Positions 46,083 through 55,027 of a DNA stretch of 64,000 nt are shown here, piece after piece. Source of the stretch: SMYC01 sp965197495 (GTDB lineage: Bacteria; Acidobacteriota; Vicinamibacteria; Marinacidobacterales; SMYC01). Location: NCBI GenBank assembly GCA_965197495.1, contig OZ240210.1, positions 7,750,001 to 7,814,000 of the forward strand. The letters are read 5' to 3'. The stretch's first letter is position 1, and each line of letters begins with the position of its first letter. The notes under the pieces were generated by a model, which was not told the DNA's origin, searched no databases, and was given only the letters and a program-made list of their open reading frames with translations. The translations under genes were made by a program, and so were the position numbers.

Positions 46083-46475
46083 TCACCAACCTTTGTAGGA
46101 CAGCACGGGCTCGAGTCGCCGTACGATTCGCGTGAGGTCACGTTGCGCCCGCATGACGCGCCGATGTTTTTGTAAGCCGCCGGGGCCTCGTCCCGCAGCC
46201 GGTTCGTGAGGCGATGGTCGAACCAGACGCCTTGCATCTGTTTTTGGAACGCCGTGATGGTCACTTTGCGGTGCGCGTCGGTGCGGCTGAGCAAGCGGCC
46301 CGCTCCGTGCGAGCTGGACTTCAGCGCGTCCGGTGGACCTCGACCCGCGACGTGGAAGCTCGCACTCGCCATCGAGCCCGGTACGATGCCGAGCTCACCT
46401 TCCGTCGCCGAGATGGCGTCTTTCCGGTGCACCCAGAGGTCGTGGCCATCGTGCTCCTCGCGCCGCACGAAGCAG
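46083..46475 (-). pseudogene. rtcB: RNA-splicing ligase RtcB, C-terminal fragment
   Basis: The minus strand reads REEHDGHDLWVHRKDAI, GELGIVPGSMASASFHVAGR, SSSHGAGRLLSRTDAHRKV and GVWFDHRLTNRLRDEAPAAY. These are RtcB active-site segments including the SSSHGAGR guanylylation region (His). One missing base near 46160 shifts the end, which then reads MRAQRDLTRIVRRLEPVLSY and stops. The N-terminal three quarters are gone. Confidence 0.8.
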
Positions 46476-46489
46476 CCTGGGCCGTCCTA

Positions 46490-46965
46490 GGAGAAGTCAA
46501 ATGGTTCTCCAACAGAAGGGAGCTCGTGAAGATCGACCTCCAGTCGAATCAGGTCACTGCCAGCAGCGGCGACACTCGATGGAACGGCTTCCTGTTCGGG
46601 GGCGGTATCGAGCACGGATCCGGGGCATTCTGGGTGACAGCAGGCATCGGAGACAACGATACGCTGAAGATCTGGAAGATCCACCCGAACAGCGGAGAGA
46701 TCGCGGTAAAGCTCACCATTCCTGGTCTCATATCGGCCCGCCTCGCGGTCGGTGAACGGGCCGTGTGGGCTACCGACATTGCCGAAACGAGCAATCTCGT
46801 GCGCATCGATTCGGAGACGGAACAGTTCTCGGCGGTCGGACTTCACACCACGGCGCTGGATGTTGTGGTCGCGGGTGGAGCCGTCTGGGTTCTCCATCCC
46901 GATGCCACGATATCTCGTGTCGGACGCCGCCACCACTTCCAGCTTTGCGGGCGTCCGCAGCTGAC
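46490..46965 (+). pseudogene. Beta-propeller fragment (YVTN/virginiamycin-B-lyase-like)
   Basis: Repeating blades are visible: LVKIDLQSNQVTA, KIWKIHPNSGEIAVKL, RLAVGERAVWATDI, NLVRIDSETEQFSAV and VVVAGGAVWVLHPDATISRV. A frame change near 46915 leads to DAATTSSFAGVRS. Both ends are missing and no start is evident. Such propellers occur in extracytoplasmic regulators and kinases of Acidobacteriota. Confidence 0.55.
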
Positions 46966-47084
46966 GTGGGTCCTTATACCAGGCGAGTGGCCCGATTCAA
47001 GAGGCGGTTGCATCGACTCTTCGCAGGGCTACAATCGTTGTTGATGTTTGGCTCATGAGCGCTATCCGTCGAGTGCAGTTTGCT

Positions 47085-47345
47085 ATAAGCGAGGAACTCA
47101 CCGTCGGGCGATAGAGACGAGGAGCACGTTTGCCCGTTGGACGTCAGCGGACGATGGATGGGAGGCTCTATTTTTGAAGGAGCAGGCTCATCACTCCGAA
47201 TCCCCGCGTATGTGACGAGGGCGAGCGCCGCGGTGACAGCACCGAAGGCGAGCCGCCGTCTGACGGGTCGCCGTCGGGAGTCCCGCCCGCGTCCTGCGCT
47301 CGCCGGGGCGCGTTTCGATAAACCCAACGGTTTCGGTTTCCGAAT
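47085..47345 (-). pseudogene. Membrane anchor and first TolB blade of a regulator or kinase
   Basis: The minus frame has a helix (RLAFGAVTAALALVTYAGI) followed by HRPLTSNGQTCSSSLSPDGE and FLAYSKL, the start of a PD40 propeller as in CadC-like or kinase/TolB proteins. It is lost after one blade. 47346-47446 contains nothing I recognise. Confidence 0.5.
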
Positions 47346-47446
47346 ACCTTCTCCCGGCTACTTCTCCTTGCGATCGCGGCCTATCCGATGGCACCAAAGT
47401 TGCAAAAGTAGAACGCCGTGGACTACAAGAACAGGAAAGGGATCCA

Positions 47447-48150
47447 ATGAACAAGAAACTCCTCTTCGCAGTCGCGTTTTGTGCTCTTTTGTCCAGCGCG
47501 ACCTCAGGGCATGTCGCTCGCAGCCGCGCGCAGATTGGCAACGTCATGATGAACGGTAGCATGCGTGAAACGCTGATCGTTATGATCTTCACGGCGGTGT
47601 CCGGGATCGCCGCAGCGCAAGATGACGATCGTTTCTACGTTTCCCCCTTTTGGGGTAGTTCCTTGATGAAAGCAAGTACAGACGGAGCCCGTCTCCTACA
47701 GCGCCGATTCGAAGGAGGCTTCCAGCTCGGCGCGCGATTCGGGTACCGTCTGTCCCGCCGAATAGCGATCGAAGCCGCGTATCGCTACAGCCGAACGGGG
47801 GCTCGGTTTTCTATTCCGTCATCGGCATCGACGAAATCGACCGTCAGAGAAGGTTCACGTCACAAATCGAGTCTCATGCCGTAACCGGAGATATTCGCTT
47901 CTTCGCGCTCGACGCTGGCAATGCTTTCCGACCGTTTCTTGCCGCGGGGCTCGGCGTAGAGATCTTTCGTGCTTCCGGTCGCTCGGAGAGCTCATTGACC
48001 TGGAACGTCGGCGGAGGAGGGGAGTGGAGCTTACGACCCGGCCTCGGTGTTCGCGGCGACGTGCGGTACGTCGCTATCTCCGATTTTTTCCTGACTGGTC
48101 GCACCGAAGGCGCCGTCGAGCTCCACGGAAGCCTCGTCGTGGGTTTCTAG
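47447..48150 (+). pseudogene. Outer-membrane beta-barrel protein, one frameshift
   Basis: The upstream ATG at 47447 gives one signal-like segment (MNKKLLFAVAFCALLSSATS) and a second in-frame one starts near 47546 (RETLIVMIFTAVSGIAAAQD), so a fusion or a late start is likely. The barrel follows: RFYVSPFWGSSLM, FQLGARFGYRLSRRIAIEAA. A missing G near 47797 shifts the frame; it continues as SVFYSVIGIDEIDR, FLAAGLGVEIFRASG and ends with VELHGSLVVGF, a terminal Phe typical of BamA substrates. About 234 residues when repaired. Confidence 0.7.
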
Positions 48151-48639
48151 CTCTCGTCTTCTCCGTCGAGCGAACAAAAACGTGCTTCTTGATTAGACCC
48201 TGTTCTACTTCGGAGTAACGGAAAGTTGAAATCCCCAAGGCTGCCACCTTGGGGGCAATTCCTCAAATACCCCGCCGACGGCGTCTGACGTACTCTGTCA
48301 ACGACCAACGCCGTGAGGCTATCAATAACAAACAACTCGAGATTCTGCGTCGAGACCGCGGAGGATACTTCCACTCCGAGAAGACCGCGAAACTCAAACG
48401 AGGCGTTGGTGTTGCTGTCACCTCCCTCGAATCCGGGAACATGGCAGCGGTTCGCGCAACCGTCCAGCCGTGCTCGACCAGTTCAACGCTTATGTTCGAG
48501 TCCCGATTCGAGAATGAACGATGCCGGCGGACACAACTTTCCTTGACAAGTCCCCCGGACGAAACGGGTCGAGCGAAATCGCTCATCTCGTACACTCTGC
48601 ACTCGCCTCTTCGTAAGAGTCTGTCTTTATCCACATCAT
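48151..48639. other. No recognisable gene
   Basis: Minus frames such as ELFVIDSLTALVVDRVRQTP look weakly coding but match nothing I know and contain frame breaks. The long plus frame over 48249-49148 is antisense to the HEAT gene and is discounted. Confidence 0.35.
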
Positions 48640-49231
48640 TCAACCGCCAGGCGCCATCGGACTCGCGCGCGAAGTCCGGACTCCTCCAACTGCATACTTA
48701 CCGCCAAAAACGATCCCGTACAATGCGTGGTATCGCCCCAGCCAGTTACGAAGCACAGGGGCATCGGGCTGCAGAAGCGCCGGCTGCCAGGATTGCAGTC
48801 GTGCCTTGGCAAAGTTCTGAATCGACGCCGCTACCGGCCCCCGCACCGCGAGATCGCCGGCCTCTCATGGCCTCGAGGAGCGCCGGTATCGTCCTCGTCT
48901 GGGGACCGATGCGCTGCAGAGCCACCAGCGCCGCGCGACTAAGCTGCGGGTCGTCGTCCTCCAAAGCAGCGATCAATGATGGGACCGCCCCGTCAGCCGC
49001 CGGCCCGATAAGACCCAGCGCGGTCGCGGCAGCAGTTCGAAGGCGCGCGTCGTTGCTCTCGTTCGCCAGGATTCGGCTCAGCGCCGGAGCACTGCCGATC
49101 GCGTACGGGCCCAGCAAACCAAGACGGGTCGCTGCACCTTCACGCTGATATAGGTCTCGCGCCTCCAACTGCCCCCGGCGCGAGAGGAGCGACCCCGGCG
49201 CGTTTGGCGCGCCGACGAAGAGATTGAGCAC
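48640..49231 (-). pseudogene. HEAT-repeat protein, frameshifted
   Basis: Tandem HEAT helices are clear: ALSRILANESNDARLRTAAA, TALGLIGPAADGAVPSLIAA, LEDDDPQLSRAALVALQRIG and PQTRTIPALLEAMRG. A frame change near 48855 links to DLAVRGPVAASIQNFAKARL and runs to 48640. HEAT repeats mediate protein contacts or phycobilin-lyase-like roles. It begins 13 bp after the TRAP permease stop on the same strand but shows no ribosome site there, so co-transcription is uncertain. Confidence 0.6.
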
Positions 49232-49243
49232 TAGAGAGGAGCC

Positions 49244-51088
49244 TTAAGGCCGGAGCCAGCGCAGCGGCCCGAGGGTCAAGCTCGGGACGTAGGTCACGAT
49301 CAAAACGGCCACGAGCAGAATCAGGACGTAGGGCGTCGTGGCGAGATAGACCCGGGAGAGCGGCTGTTTGAAGCGATAGGAAGACAAGAAAAGGTTCTCC
49401 CCCATCGGCGGCATCAAGTAGCCGAGCTCCATGTTGACGAGAAAGATGATGCCGAGATGGACAGGGTCGATCCCGTAGGCGGCGCCCATGGGCGCGATGA
49501 GCGGGACGAACACAAAGATGGCTGAATAAATGTCCATCAAAGCCCCAACGATGATGAGGAGCGCGTTCAAGGCGAGAAGGAACACGACGGGAGATTCGAT
49601 ATAGGTGCGCACCCATTCGAGCGCGCGCGTCGGTACTTCCGCGTGGATGAGATAGTTCGTGAAGCCGAGAGCCGCGCCAAGGATGATGAGAAAGCCTCCT
49701 ACAAGGGTGACGCTCTCCAGAAGGATGGCGGGAAGGTCGCGCCGAAGCTTCAACCCTTTGTAGATATAGCACTCGACGATGAACGCGTAGAGAACGGTCA
49801 AAGCCGCAGCTTCGACGAGCGTCGTGAAGCCACCGAAAATGCCGACCAGGATAACGAGCGGCATGACGAGCTCCCATTTCGCCTCCCAGAGCGGCGCGCC
49901 TGCTTCCTGAACGTCGAACGCAGTGCGGGTCGCACCCGCGAGCGCACCGCGAAGCGCACTATAGCCCGCCACGAGCACCACGAGAAGCAGGCCGGGCACG
50001 ACGCCTCCAATAAAGAGCCTGTCGATCGGTGTCTGTGCATAGACGCCATAGAGGATCACGGGCAGGCTCGGCGCGAAGAGCAAGCCGATCGATCCTGACA
50101 CCGTGACGAGGCCGAGCGACGAGCGCTCCGGATAACGCGCTTTGGTGAGCACCGGCAAGAGCAGTCCGCCCATCGACAAAATCGTCACGCCCGACGCACC
50201 TGTGAGAGGCGTGAAAAAAGCGAGAAGCAGAACGCTCACGATCGCGAGGCCTCCTGGCATCCAGCCGACGAGCGCCCGGAACATTCTGAATAGCCGCGTA
50301 CTCGCTCCACCTTCCGCGAGGAGATAACCCGCGAGTGTAAAGAGAGGCACCGCCGGAAGCATGGGTTGGGCGGTTAAACGATAGACCTCTGCCGTAACGG
50401 CAGCTGTTGGGATATCGAGGTGCCAGAACATGAAGAGCGCCGCCCCCGCAAGCGTGGCGAAGATCGGGAGCCCGAGCACAGTCGTGACAAGAAGAACGCC
50501 GAGAGCGAGCGGCGCCGTTGCGCTCGCGTCTCGAAGCGACGGCAGCATGCCCATCACGAACGGGATCAGGACACCGGATGCGACGAGGAGCCTCTCAGGG
50601 AGCGACCGCGACCCCGATGTCCGACGTGCGAGGCGGAACGCGATGAGCGCCAAGCCGAAGGGCATGACGAGAAGTGTTACCCACAGCGGCAGTCCGAGAG
50701 CCACGATCGTGCCCGCGTCCCGCTCGACCCGTATCAAATCCACGCTCGCGACGACGAGAGTCGTCGTGATCCCGACGGCGACCATCGACGTGAACAGTTG
50801 CACGCGGTTTTTCCAGCGCTCGGGGAGCGCGTCCGCCGTTCCGAGCGCGAGGAGCCGGTCGGAGCTCGCGGCGAGCGCGGCGCCGACGAAGGCAACCCAC
50901 AACGTCAGATGCTGCACCAGAGGGATCGCTCCCGGGATGCCTCTTCCGAAAATCTCCCGGCCCGCCACTTCCACGAGCGGCAAAACCGCCATGGCCACGA
51001 GGATTCCCGCGGCGAGCCCATGCTCCAGCCGCCGCGGGATGGACCGCCCCGCATCCATCTCGACCGCATAGACGACCTCGCTGGCCAT
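49244..51088 (-). CDS. TRAP transporter permease, fused small and large subunits (DctQM)
   Basis: 614 residues. The first 155 form the four-helix DctQ part (LVEVAGREIFGRGIPGAIPL, HLTLWVAFVGAALAA). The rest is the DctM part with about 12 helices: LPAVPLFTLAGYLLAEGG, FFTPLTGASGVTILSMGGLL, GLLFAPSLPVILYGV and ELGYLMPPMGENLFLSSYRF. It imports an organic acid or similar solute with the binding protein, using an ion gradient. A GAGGAGG site precedes the ATG. It lies 10 bp after the dctP-like gene, so this is one operon. Confidence 0.93.
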   Translation of the reverse strand: MASEVVYAVEMDAGRSIPRRLEHGLAAGILVAMAVLPLVEVAGREIFGRGIPGAIPLVQHLTLWVAFVGAALAASSDRLLALGTADALPERWKNRVQLFTSMVAVGITTTLVVASVDLIRVERDAGTIVALGLPLWVTLLVMPFGLALIAFRLARRTSGSRSLPERLLVASGVLIPFVMGMLPSLRDASATAPLALGVLLVTTVLGLPIFATLAGAALFMFWHLDIPTAAVTAEVYRLTAQPMLPAVPLFTLAGYLLAEGGASTRLFRMFRALVGWMPGGLAIVSVLLLAFFTPLTGASGVTILSMGGLLLPVLTKARYPERSSLGLVTVSGSIGLLFAPSLPVILYGVYAQTPIDRLFIGGVVPGLLLVVLVAGYSALRGALAGATRTAFDVQEAGAPLWEAKWELVMPLVILVGIFGGFTTLVEAAALTVLYAFIVECYIYKGLKLRRDLPAILLESVTLVGGFLIILGAALGFTNYLIHAEVPTRALEWVRTYIESPVVFLLALNALLIIVGALMDIYSAIFVFVPLIAPMGAAYGIDPVHLGIIFLVNMELGYLMPPMGENLFLSSYRFKQPLSRVYLATTPYVLILLVAVLIVTYVPSLTLGPLRWLRP

Positions 51089-51098
51089 GCGTGCCTCC

Positions 51099-52106
51099 TC
51101 AGCTCTCGGCTGCGACCCGAAACTGGTCGCGGAGGCGCAGCACTTCGTCGAAGAGGTCCTCCGGAACGAGAGTTCCCCGCAAGCGCGGGTAGGCGTCTTC
51201 GGCCTCGCGTTTCCAAAGGGCCAAGGTCTGGGCGTCGGGCTCGAAGACCACGAGGCCTCGCTTCTCCATTTCGACGACCGCCTCGTCCCCCATCCGCCGG
51301 ATCTCGTCGCGGCGAGACGTAGCCACGCGCCGGGCCGCCTCCCGCATCGGCTCGCGCCACTCTTCCGGGATGCGTTTCCAAGCGCGCTCGCTCACCACGG
51401 TTGCGGCCACGAGGGGGGCCCAACGCACCGAGATCATGTGCCCGGTCAACGCAAAGCTCTGTTCGAGCAAAGCGAAGAGCGGCGGCATGTCGAAGGCGTC
51501 GATCAGGCCCGTTTGGAGGGACGGGATCATGTCGGTCATCGCGAGAGGGATGGGATGAAACCCGAACTTCTTGTAGAGCTTCTCTGTCTCGGGATCCCCC
51601 GCGGTCGTGAAAAGCCTCATCCGGCGGATGTCGTCGAGCGTGCGCGCCGGCTCTTTCGTGAAAAAGTGCACCCAGCCCACGTCGCCCCAGTTCAGGACGA
51701 TGAATCCCCGCTCCGCCATCGCGATCTCGATCCGCGGCGCGAGCTTTTCGACGACATAGTCGAGCTCTTCATAGGACTCGATCGCCATCGGGATCTGAAG
51801 CGATGCGACGCTCTTGTCGATATGGCTGAGGCCGGCGCTCGAGAGCGCCACGGCCTCGAGTTGGCCGATACGGACTTTGCGCAACATCTCCACTTCGTCA
51901 CCCTGGACGCCGCTCGGATAGATGCGAAGCTGAACGCGGTCACCGGAAATGCGCCTCCACTCTTGACGCATCTCGAGAAGGATCTCGTGCCAAGGCGAGC
52001 CTTCGGGCGCGAGCGTTCCGACGTCGAGAAGAATTTTCTGCGCGAGCACCGGGTGGGCCTGTACAAACATGAGGATCGCGAGCGTGATAACCATGTTTCG
52101 AGCTTT
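51099..52106 (-). CDS. TRAP transporter substrate-binding protein (DctP family)
   Basis: 335 residues from the ATG at 52106; an ATG 12 bp earlier leaves no space for the GGAAAGG site, which decides the start. Signal peptide MKARNMVITLAILMFVQAHP. DctP features: LDVGTLAPEGSPWHEILLEM, IYPSGVQGDEVEMLRKVRIG, LDDIRRMRLFTTAGDPE and the Arg that binds carboxylate ligands is likely in that RLF region. The substrate is probably a small carboxylate. First gene of the TRAP operon. Confidence 0.92.
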   Translation of the reverse strand, partial: KARNMVITLAILMFVQAHPVLAQKILLDVGTLAPEGSPWHEILLEMRQEWRRISGDRVQLRIYPSGVQGDEVEMLRKVRIGQLEAVALSSAGLSHIDKSVASLQIPMAIESYEELDYVVEKLAPRIEIAMAERGFIVLNWGDVGWVHFFTKEPARTLDDIRRMRLFTTAGDPETEKLYKKFGFHPIPLAMTDMIPSLQTGLIDAFDMPPLFALLEQSFALTGHMISVRWAPLVAATVVSERAWKRIPEEWREPMREAARRVATSRRDEIRRMGDEAVVEMEKRGLVVFEPDAQTLALWKREAEDAYPRLRGTLVPEDLFDEVLRLRDQFRVAAES

Positions 52107-52322
52107 CATTTCTGCCATCCTTTCCGTTCCTTCGAATCCATCAACACATCACTAAGCAATCTCGGTGCCACATAGTGCGAGGGCAAAACGTTCGATTTAC
52201 GACCGTTCTGACGGGAACGTGGTTCCAGAAACCGAAATCGTTTCGAGTTCTGGTGCGCTCGAGGCATGGAACCCTTCTTGCAGACATTCGCGGGCATACG
52301 CTTCGGAAAGGAGTCATGGGCC

Positions 52323-52919
52323 ATGCAATGGAAACGATGGATCCTAGTTGGAGGGATCGCGGTCACGGCCACCGCGTGCCCCGTACTCAGTACGCGTCCC
52401 GTCGGCGACGAAGTTCCCGACGAGAAGCTCGAAGATTGGGCGGGAACATGGGCGTTGGGCAACGGGGAACCCGCCTATCTATTCGAAATCGACGATGCCG
52501 CCCAAGGAACGCTGAAGATCACGGGCCTCGGCGACGAGTTCAAGGGCCTCGGCGACGAGTTCACGGGCCTCGGCGACGAGCCGGAGCACATGACCGCGTT
52601 TGTGCGAGCGAGCGGCGAGGATTTGTTTCTGAGCTTCGTTGAAGAGAGCGAGACTCTCGATGCGTCTCCCGTCTATACATGGGCGCTCGTCGAGCGCGAG
52701 GACCACCGGCTCGTCCTGTGGAACCCCAACTACGCGAAGTTCGTGGGCCTGGTGGTTGATGGCTTGCTGCCGGGTAAGCTCGACGACGACGGGCTCACGC
52801 TCGGGGAACTCTCTCCCGAGCATATGGAGCTACTCACGTCCGAGGACCATGGGGTCCTTTTCGAGTGGAGAGCGCCTATCGTCCTATGGCGTCGCGACCC
52901 TCCGGAGACGTCGCCGTGA
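52323..52919 (+). CDS. Putative lipoprotein with heptad repeats
   Basis: 198 residues. The ATG at 52323 follows AAAGGAG; MQWKRWILVGGIAVTATAC gives a lipobox-type Cys19. The mature part is acidic and matches no family I know. Three tandem seven-residue units (GLGDEFK, GLGDEFT, GLGDEPE) lie at about residues 68-88. WALGNGEPAYLFEIDD and VYTWALVEREDHRLVLWNP suggest beta structure. Single gene, between a divergent TRAP operon and unassigned DNA. Confidence 0.6.
   Translation: MQWKRWILVGGIAVTATACPVLSTRPVGDEVPDEKLEDWAGTWALGNGEPAYLFEIDDAAQGTLKITGLGDEFKGLGDEFTGLGDEPEHMTAFVRASGEDLFLSFVEESETLDASPVYTWALVEREDHRLVLWNPNYAKFVGLVVDGLLPGKLDDDGLTLGELSPEHMELLTSEDHGVLFEWRAPIVLWRRDPPETSP
52524..52586 (+). repeat. 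Three tandem 21-bp repeats inside the lipoprotein gene
   Basis: Units at 52524-52544, 52545-52565 and 52566-52586. The first two differ at one or two bases; the third has diverged at its end. The length keeps the frame, so copy-number change would alter the protein without breaking it. Confidence 0.85.
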
Positions 52920-52987
52920 CCTGCCGTGTGCGAGGTGGTTTTCTCACCACGAAGCTGGTCCGAGGCCTCTCGTTCTAGACGACGAGC

Positions 52988-53140
52988 ATGTGCATTCTCG
53001 TGGCGGTCGTCGCATGCCCTCTCGCCATTTGGGAGTTCACAGGGAGAAACGTTCTCTGGCGTACGGTGGCGACGTGCGCGGGTGGCGCCATCACGTTCGG
53101 CTGGGTCAACACGCTCTTCGGGAAGGATATGGATGCCTAA
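52988..53140 (+). CDS. Possible 50-residue membrane protein
   Basis: ATG at 52988 (an in-frame TAG lies 12 bp upstream) to TAA at 53138-53140. Two hydrophobic segments: MCILVAVVACPLAIW and VATCAGGAITFGWVNTLF, separated by EFTGRNVLWRT. No ribosome site is obvious, so it may be chance. Confidence 0.3.
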   Translation: MCILVAVVACPLAIWEFTGRNVLWRTVATCAGGAITFGWVNTLFGKDMDA

Positions 53141-53280
53141 GCGGGTGCGCTTGATTTCAGTTCTCGAAACGTGTTTCCGACACACGAAGTTGGCCACAAG
53201 AAGCGCGACCGGACGCCGTCGAAGCTATGGCCTTCGGACCATGGCGGGGTCGTCGCTCGCTTCGACATCCGATGAGCGAG

Positions 53281-53319
53281 GGTATTAGTTGCTTGTGGCA
53301 ACTAATTGGATCTAATACC
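53281..53319. other. Compact structure with competing stems
   Basis: TTAGTTGC (53285-53292) pairs with GCAACTAA (53298-53305) around a 5-nt loop. GGTATTAG (53281-53288) pairs with CTAATACC (53312-53319). The stems share four bases, so they compete. No T-run follows. The rest of 53141-53390 has no gene. Confidence 0.5.
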
Positions 53320-53390
53320 GTGAGCCCGCGAGAACCGCAAGAGCGCCGAAAATCGTGACGCGCAAGCAAAGACTTCGCATGGCCCTCATG

Positions 53391-54926
53391 CTACCAGCCT
53401 TGGCTCCTGAGAAATTCCCGCATCCTCCTGTCGGTAAGCTTCGTTGCGGGCAACCATTCCCCTATCCGCTCGCGCGTCCACCAAGCGTCCGCCCCAAAAG
53501 GCGCGAAAGCGTAGCGATAGAGCTCTATCCGGATCTCGTGTGGCGGGGCGTCGGGAAAAGGATTCGACGCCAAAAGGCTCAGCGCAGCGGGGTCGTTCTG
53601 CAGCAGCTTCCAGACCAAGTGCGCGGTCCACGGGTATTGCTGCACGCGGCCCATCGCCGCGAACCAGAGAAGCCAATCGAGCCGATAGTGATACGGCGTG
53701 ATGATGCAAGGTCGCCGGTCGACGCTCGTGGGCTTGCACGGGAACTCGTAGGCGCGCCACGCGTCGCTTCCCTCGTCCCGTCCTTCGAAGACGAGCTCGT
53801 AGCGCTCCTTCCCAACGCTCCCGAAAGCCCCGTAGGTATTGACGACGTGGAGTCGACCGAAGGAAGTGTTCATTACTTGGCGGAAGGACAGCAGATTGGC
53901 GACGGGTCCGATGCTTCCTAAGGCGACCACGACAAAGAGCGCGGTCGCGGCCACCTGCTGTGCGCGGTGATAGGGAACGCGCTTGAGCCTCGTGAGGCGA
54001 CGCTTCCAATCGTCGGGGATCACCCGCGCAAAGAACGTGTCGTCGAAACACGCGAGAGCGGGGATGATCGTGAGCCAGTTCAGAAACGACAGGTTGCCGC
54101 TCACGATGAGCACCACTTGAAAGCCCACGAGGAGCACGCCAACGACGTGGCGCGCGCGGCGCGGGCCGAACGCGAAAAACGGCGCCACGATCTCGCAGAG
54201 GTGGTTCGCGAGCACGCCAAGCTTGTGGGACCAGAGCGGCATGAAATGGAGCCAGCGGCTAAGTGGGTTCGGGACCGGCTGCGTCTCGTAGTGGTAGGCG
54301 AGACAGGTCAGATCCGCCCAACACGCATCGCCGCGCAGCTTGATGAGGCCCGCGCCGAGCATGATGCGGAAGATGAGCCAGCGGTAGAGCCAGATCACGA
54401 CGACAGGCGGCGGACGCGCCGGGAAAGGACGGCCGTCGAGAAGCGGGCAGAGAAATATCGCGAGAAAGCCCGTTTCCAATAGCTGGATCTCCCAGCCGAA
54501 GCCGTACCAGACTTGGCCGATATGGACATAGGACATGTAGAGAAACCAGAGAAACGTGAGTGTGATCGCGTTGGCGTAGCCGAAGATAACGAGGAGCGAC
54601 GCGCCCGCGCCGAGCCAGGCCACGCGTACGAGAAAGCGGTCGGAGTCGCGAAACCAAAAAATGCTCGGGAGCTGCACGAAGCCCGCGCTTCTCGAGCCGA
54701 GCGTGCTTTCGATCCGGCCGAGGTAGTCCGCGGCGGGTGTGAGTCCAACGCTTCCCAAAAGCGGGACGCCTTGATCGATGACCGTCAGAAATCCGATGAA
54801 GTAGACGACCCCGAGAAGGCGCAGGATCAGAAAGCGCGCCACCCAATAACTCGGACCGGTCTCGGGATTCCACAGGCGGTCCCAGAAAGACGGGGGCTCC
54901 TGGACGAAGAGCTCTTGGTCGCTCAC
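53391..54926 (-). CDS. Lipase maturation factor family membrane protein
   Basis: 511 residues with about eight membrane helices. LMF-family stretches: YWVARFLILRLLGVVYFIGF, WEIQLLETGFLAIFLCPLLD, GLIKLRGDACWADLTCLAYH and YETQPVPNPLSRWLHFMP, then the C-terminal HVVNTYGAFGSV and RPCIITPYHYRLDWLLWFAA. In animals LMF1 folds lipases in the ER; the bacterial role is unknown and may be assembly of an exported protein. The frame is intact; divergent from the gene at 55028. Confidence 0.88.
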   Translation of the reverse strand: MSDQELFVQEPPSFWDRLWNPETGPSYWVARFLILRLLGVVYFIGFLTVIDQGVPLLGSVGLTPAADYLGRIESTLGSRSAGFVQLPSIFWFRDSDRFLVRVAWLGAGASLLVIFGYANAITLTFLWFLYMSYVHIGQVWYGFGWEIQLLETGFLAIFLCPLLDGRPFPARPPPVVVIWLYRWLIFRIMLGAGLIKLRGDACWADLTCLAYHYETQPVPNPLSRWLHFMPLWSHKLGVLANHLCEIVAPFFAFGPRRARHVVGVLLVGFQVVLIVSGNLSFLNWLTIIPALACFDDTFFARVIPDDWKRRLTRLKRVPYHRAQQVAATALFVVVALGSIGPVANLLSFRQVMNTSFGRLHVVNTYGAFGSVGKERYELVFEGRDEGSDAWRAYEFPCKPTSVDRRPCIITPYHYRLDWLLWFAAMGRVQQYPWTAHLVWKLLQNDPAALSLLASNPFPDAPPHEIRIELYRYAFAPFGADAWWTRERIGEWLPATKLTDRRMREFLRSQGW

Positions 54927-55027
54927 CGGCGGCTTCCGAGCGTCATGTAGTTCAAAGCTAGGAGGTTAGGCGCTCTCGTCTTTTCCGTCAAGTCGCGAAG
55001 CTGATATAACTCTCCCTCGAGGGAAGG

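Noticed and set aside
48249..49148. 299-codon plus-strand frame
   Set aside because: The minus strand carries clear HEAT repeats over most of it; the plus frame is low-complexity Arg/Ala/Ser sequence.
50420..51322. 300-codon plus-strand frame over the TRAP permease
   Set aside because: Highly charged shadow of an intact membrane-protein gene.
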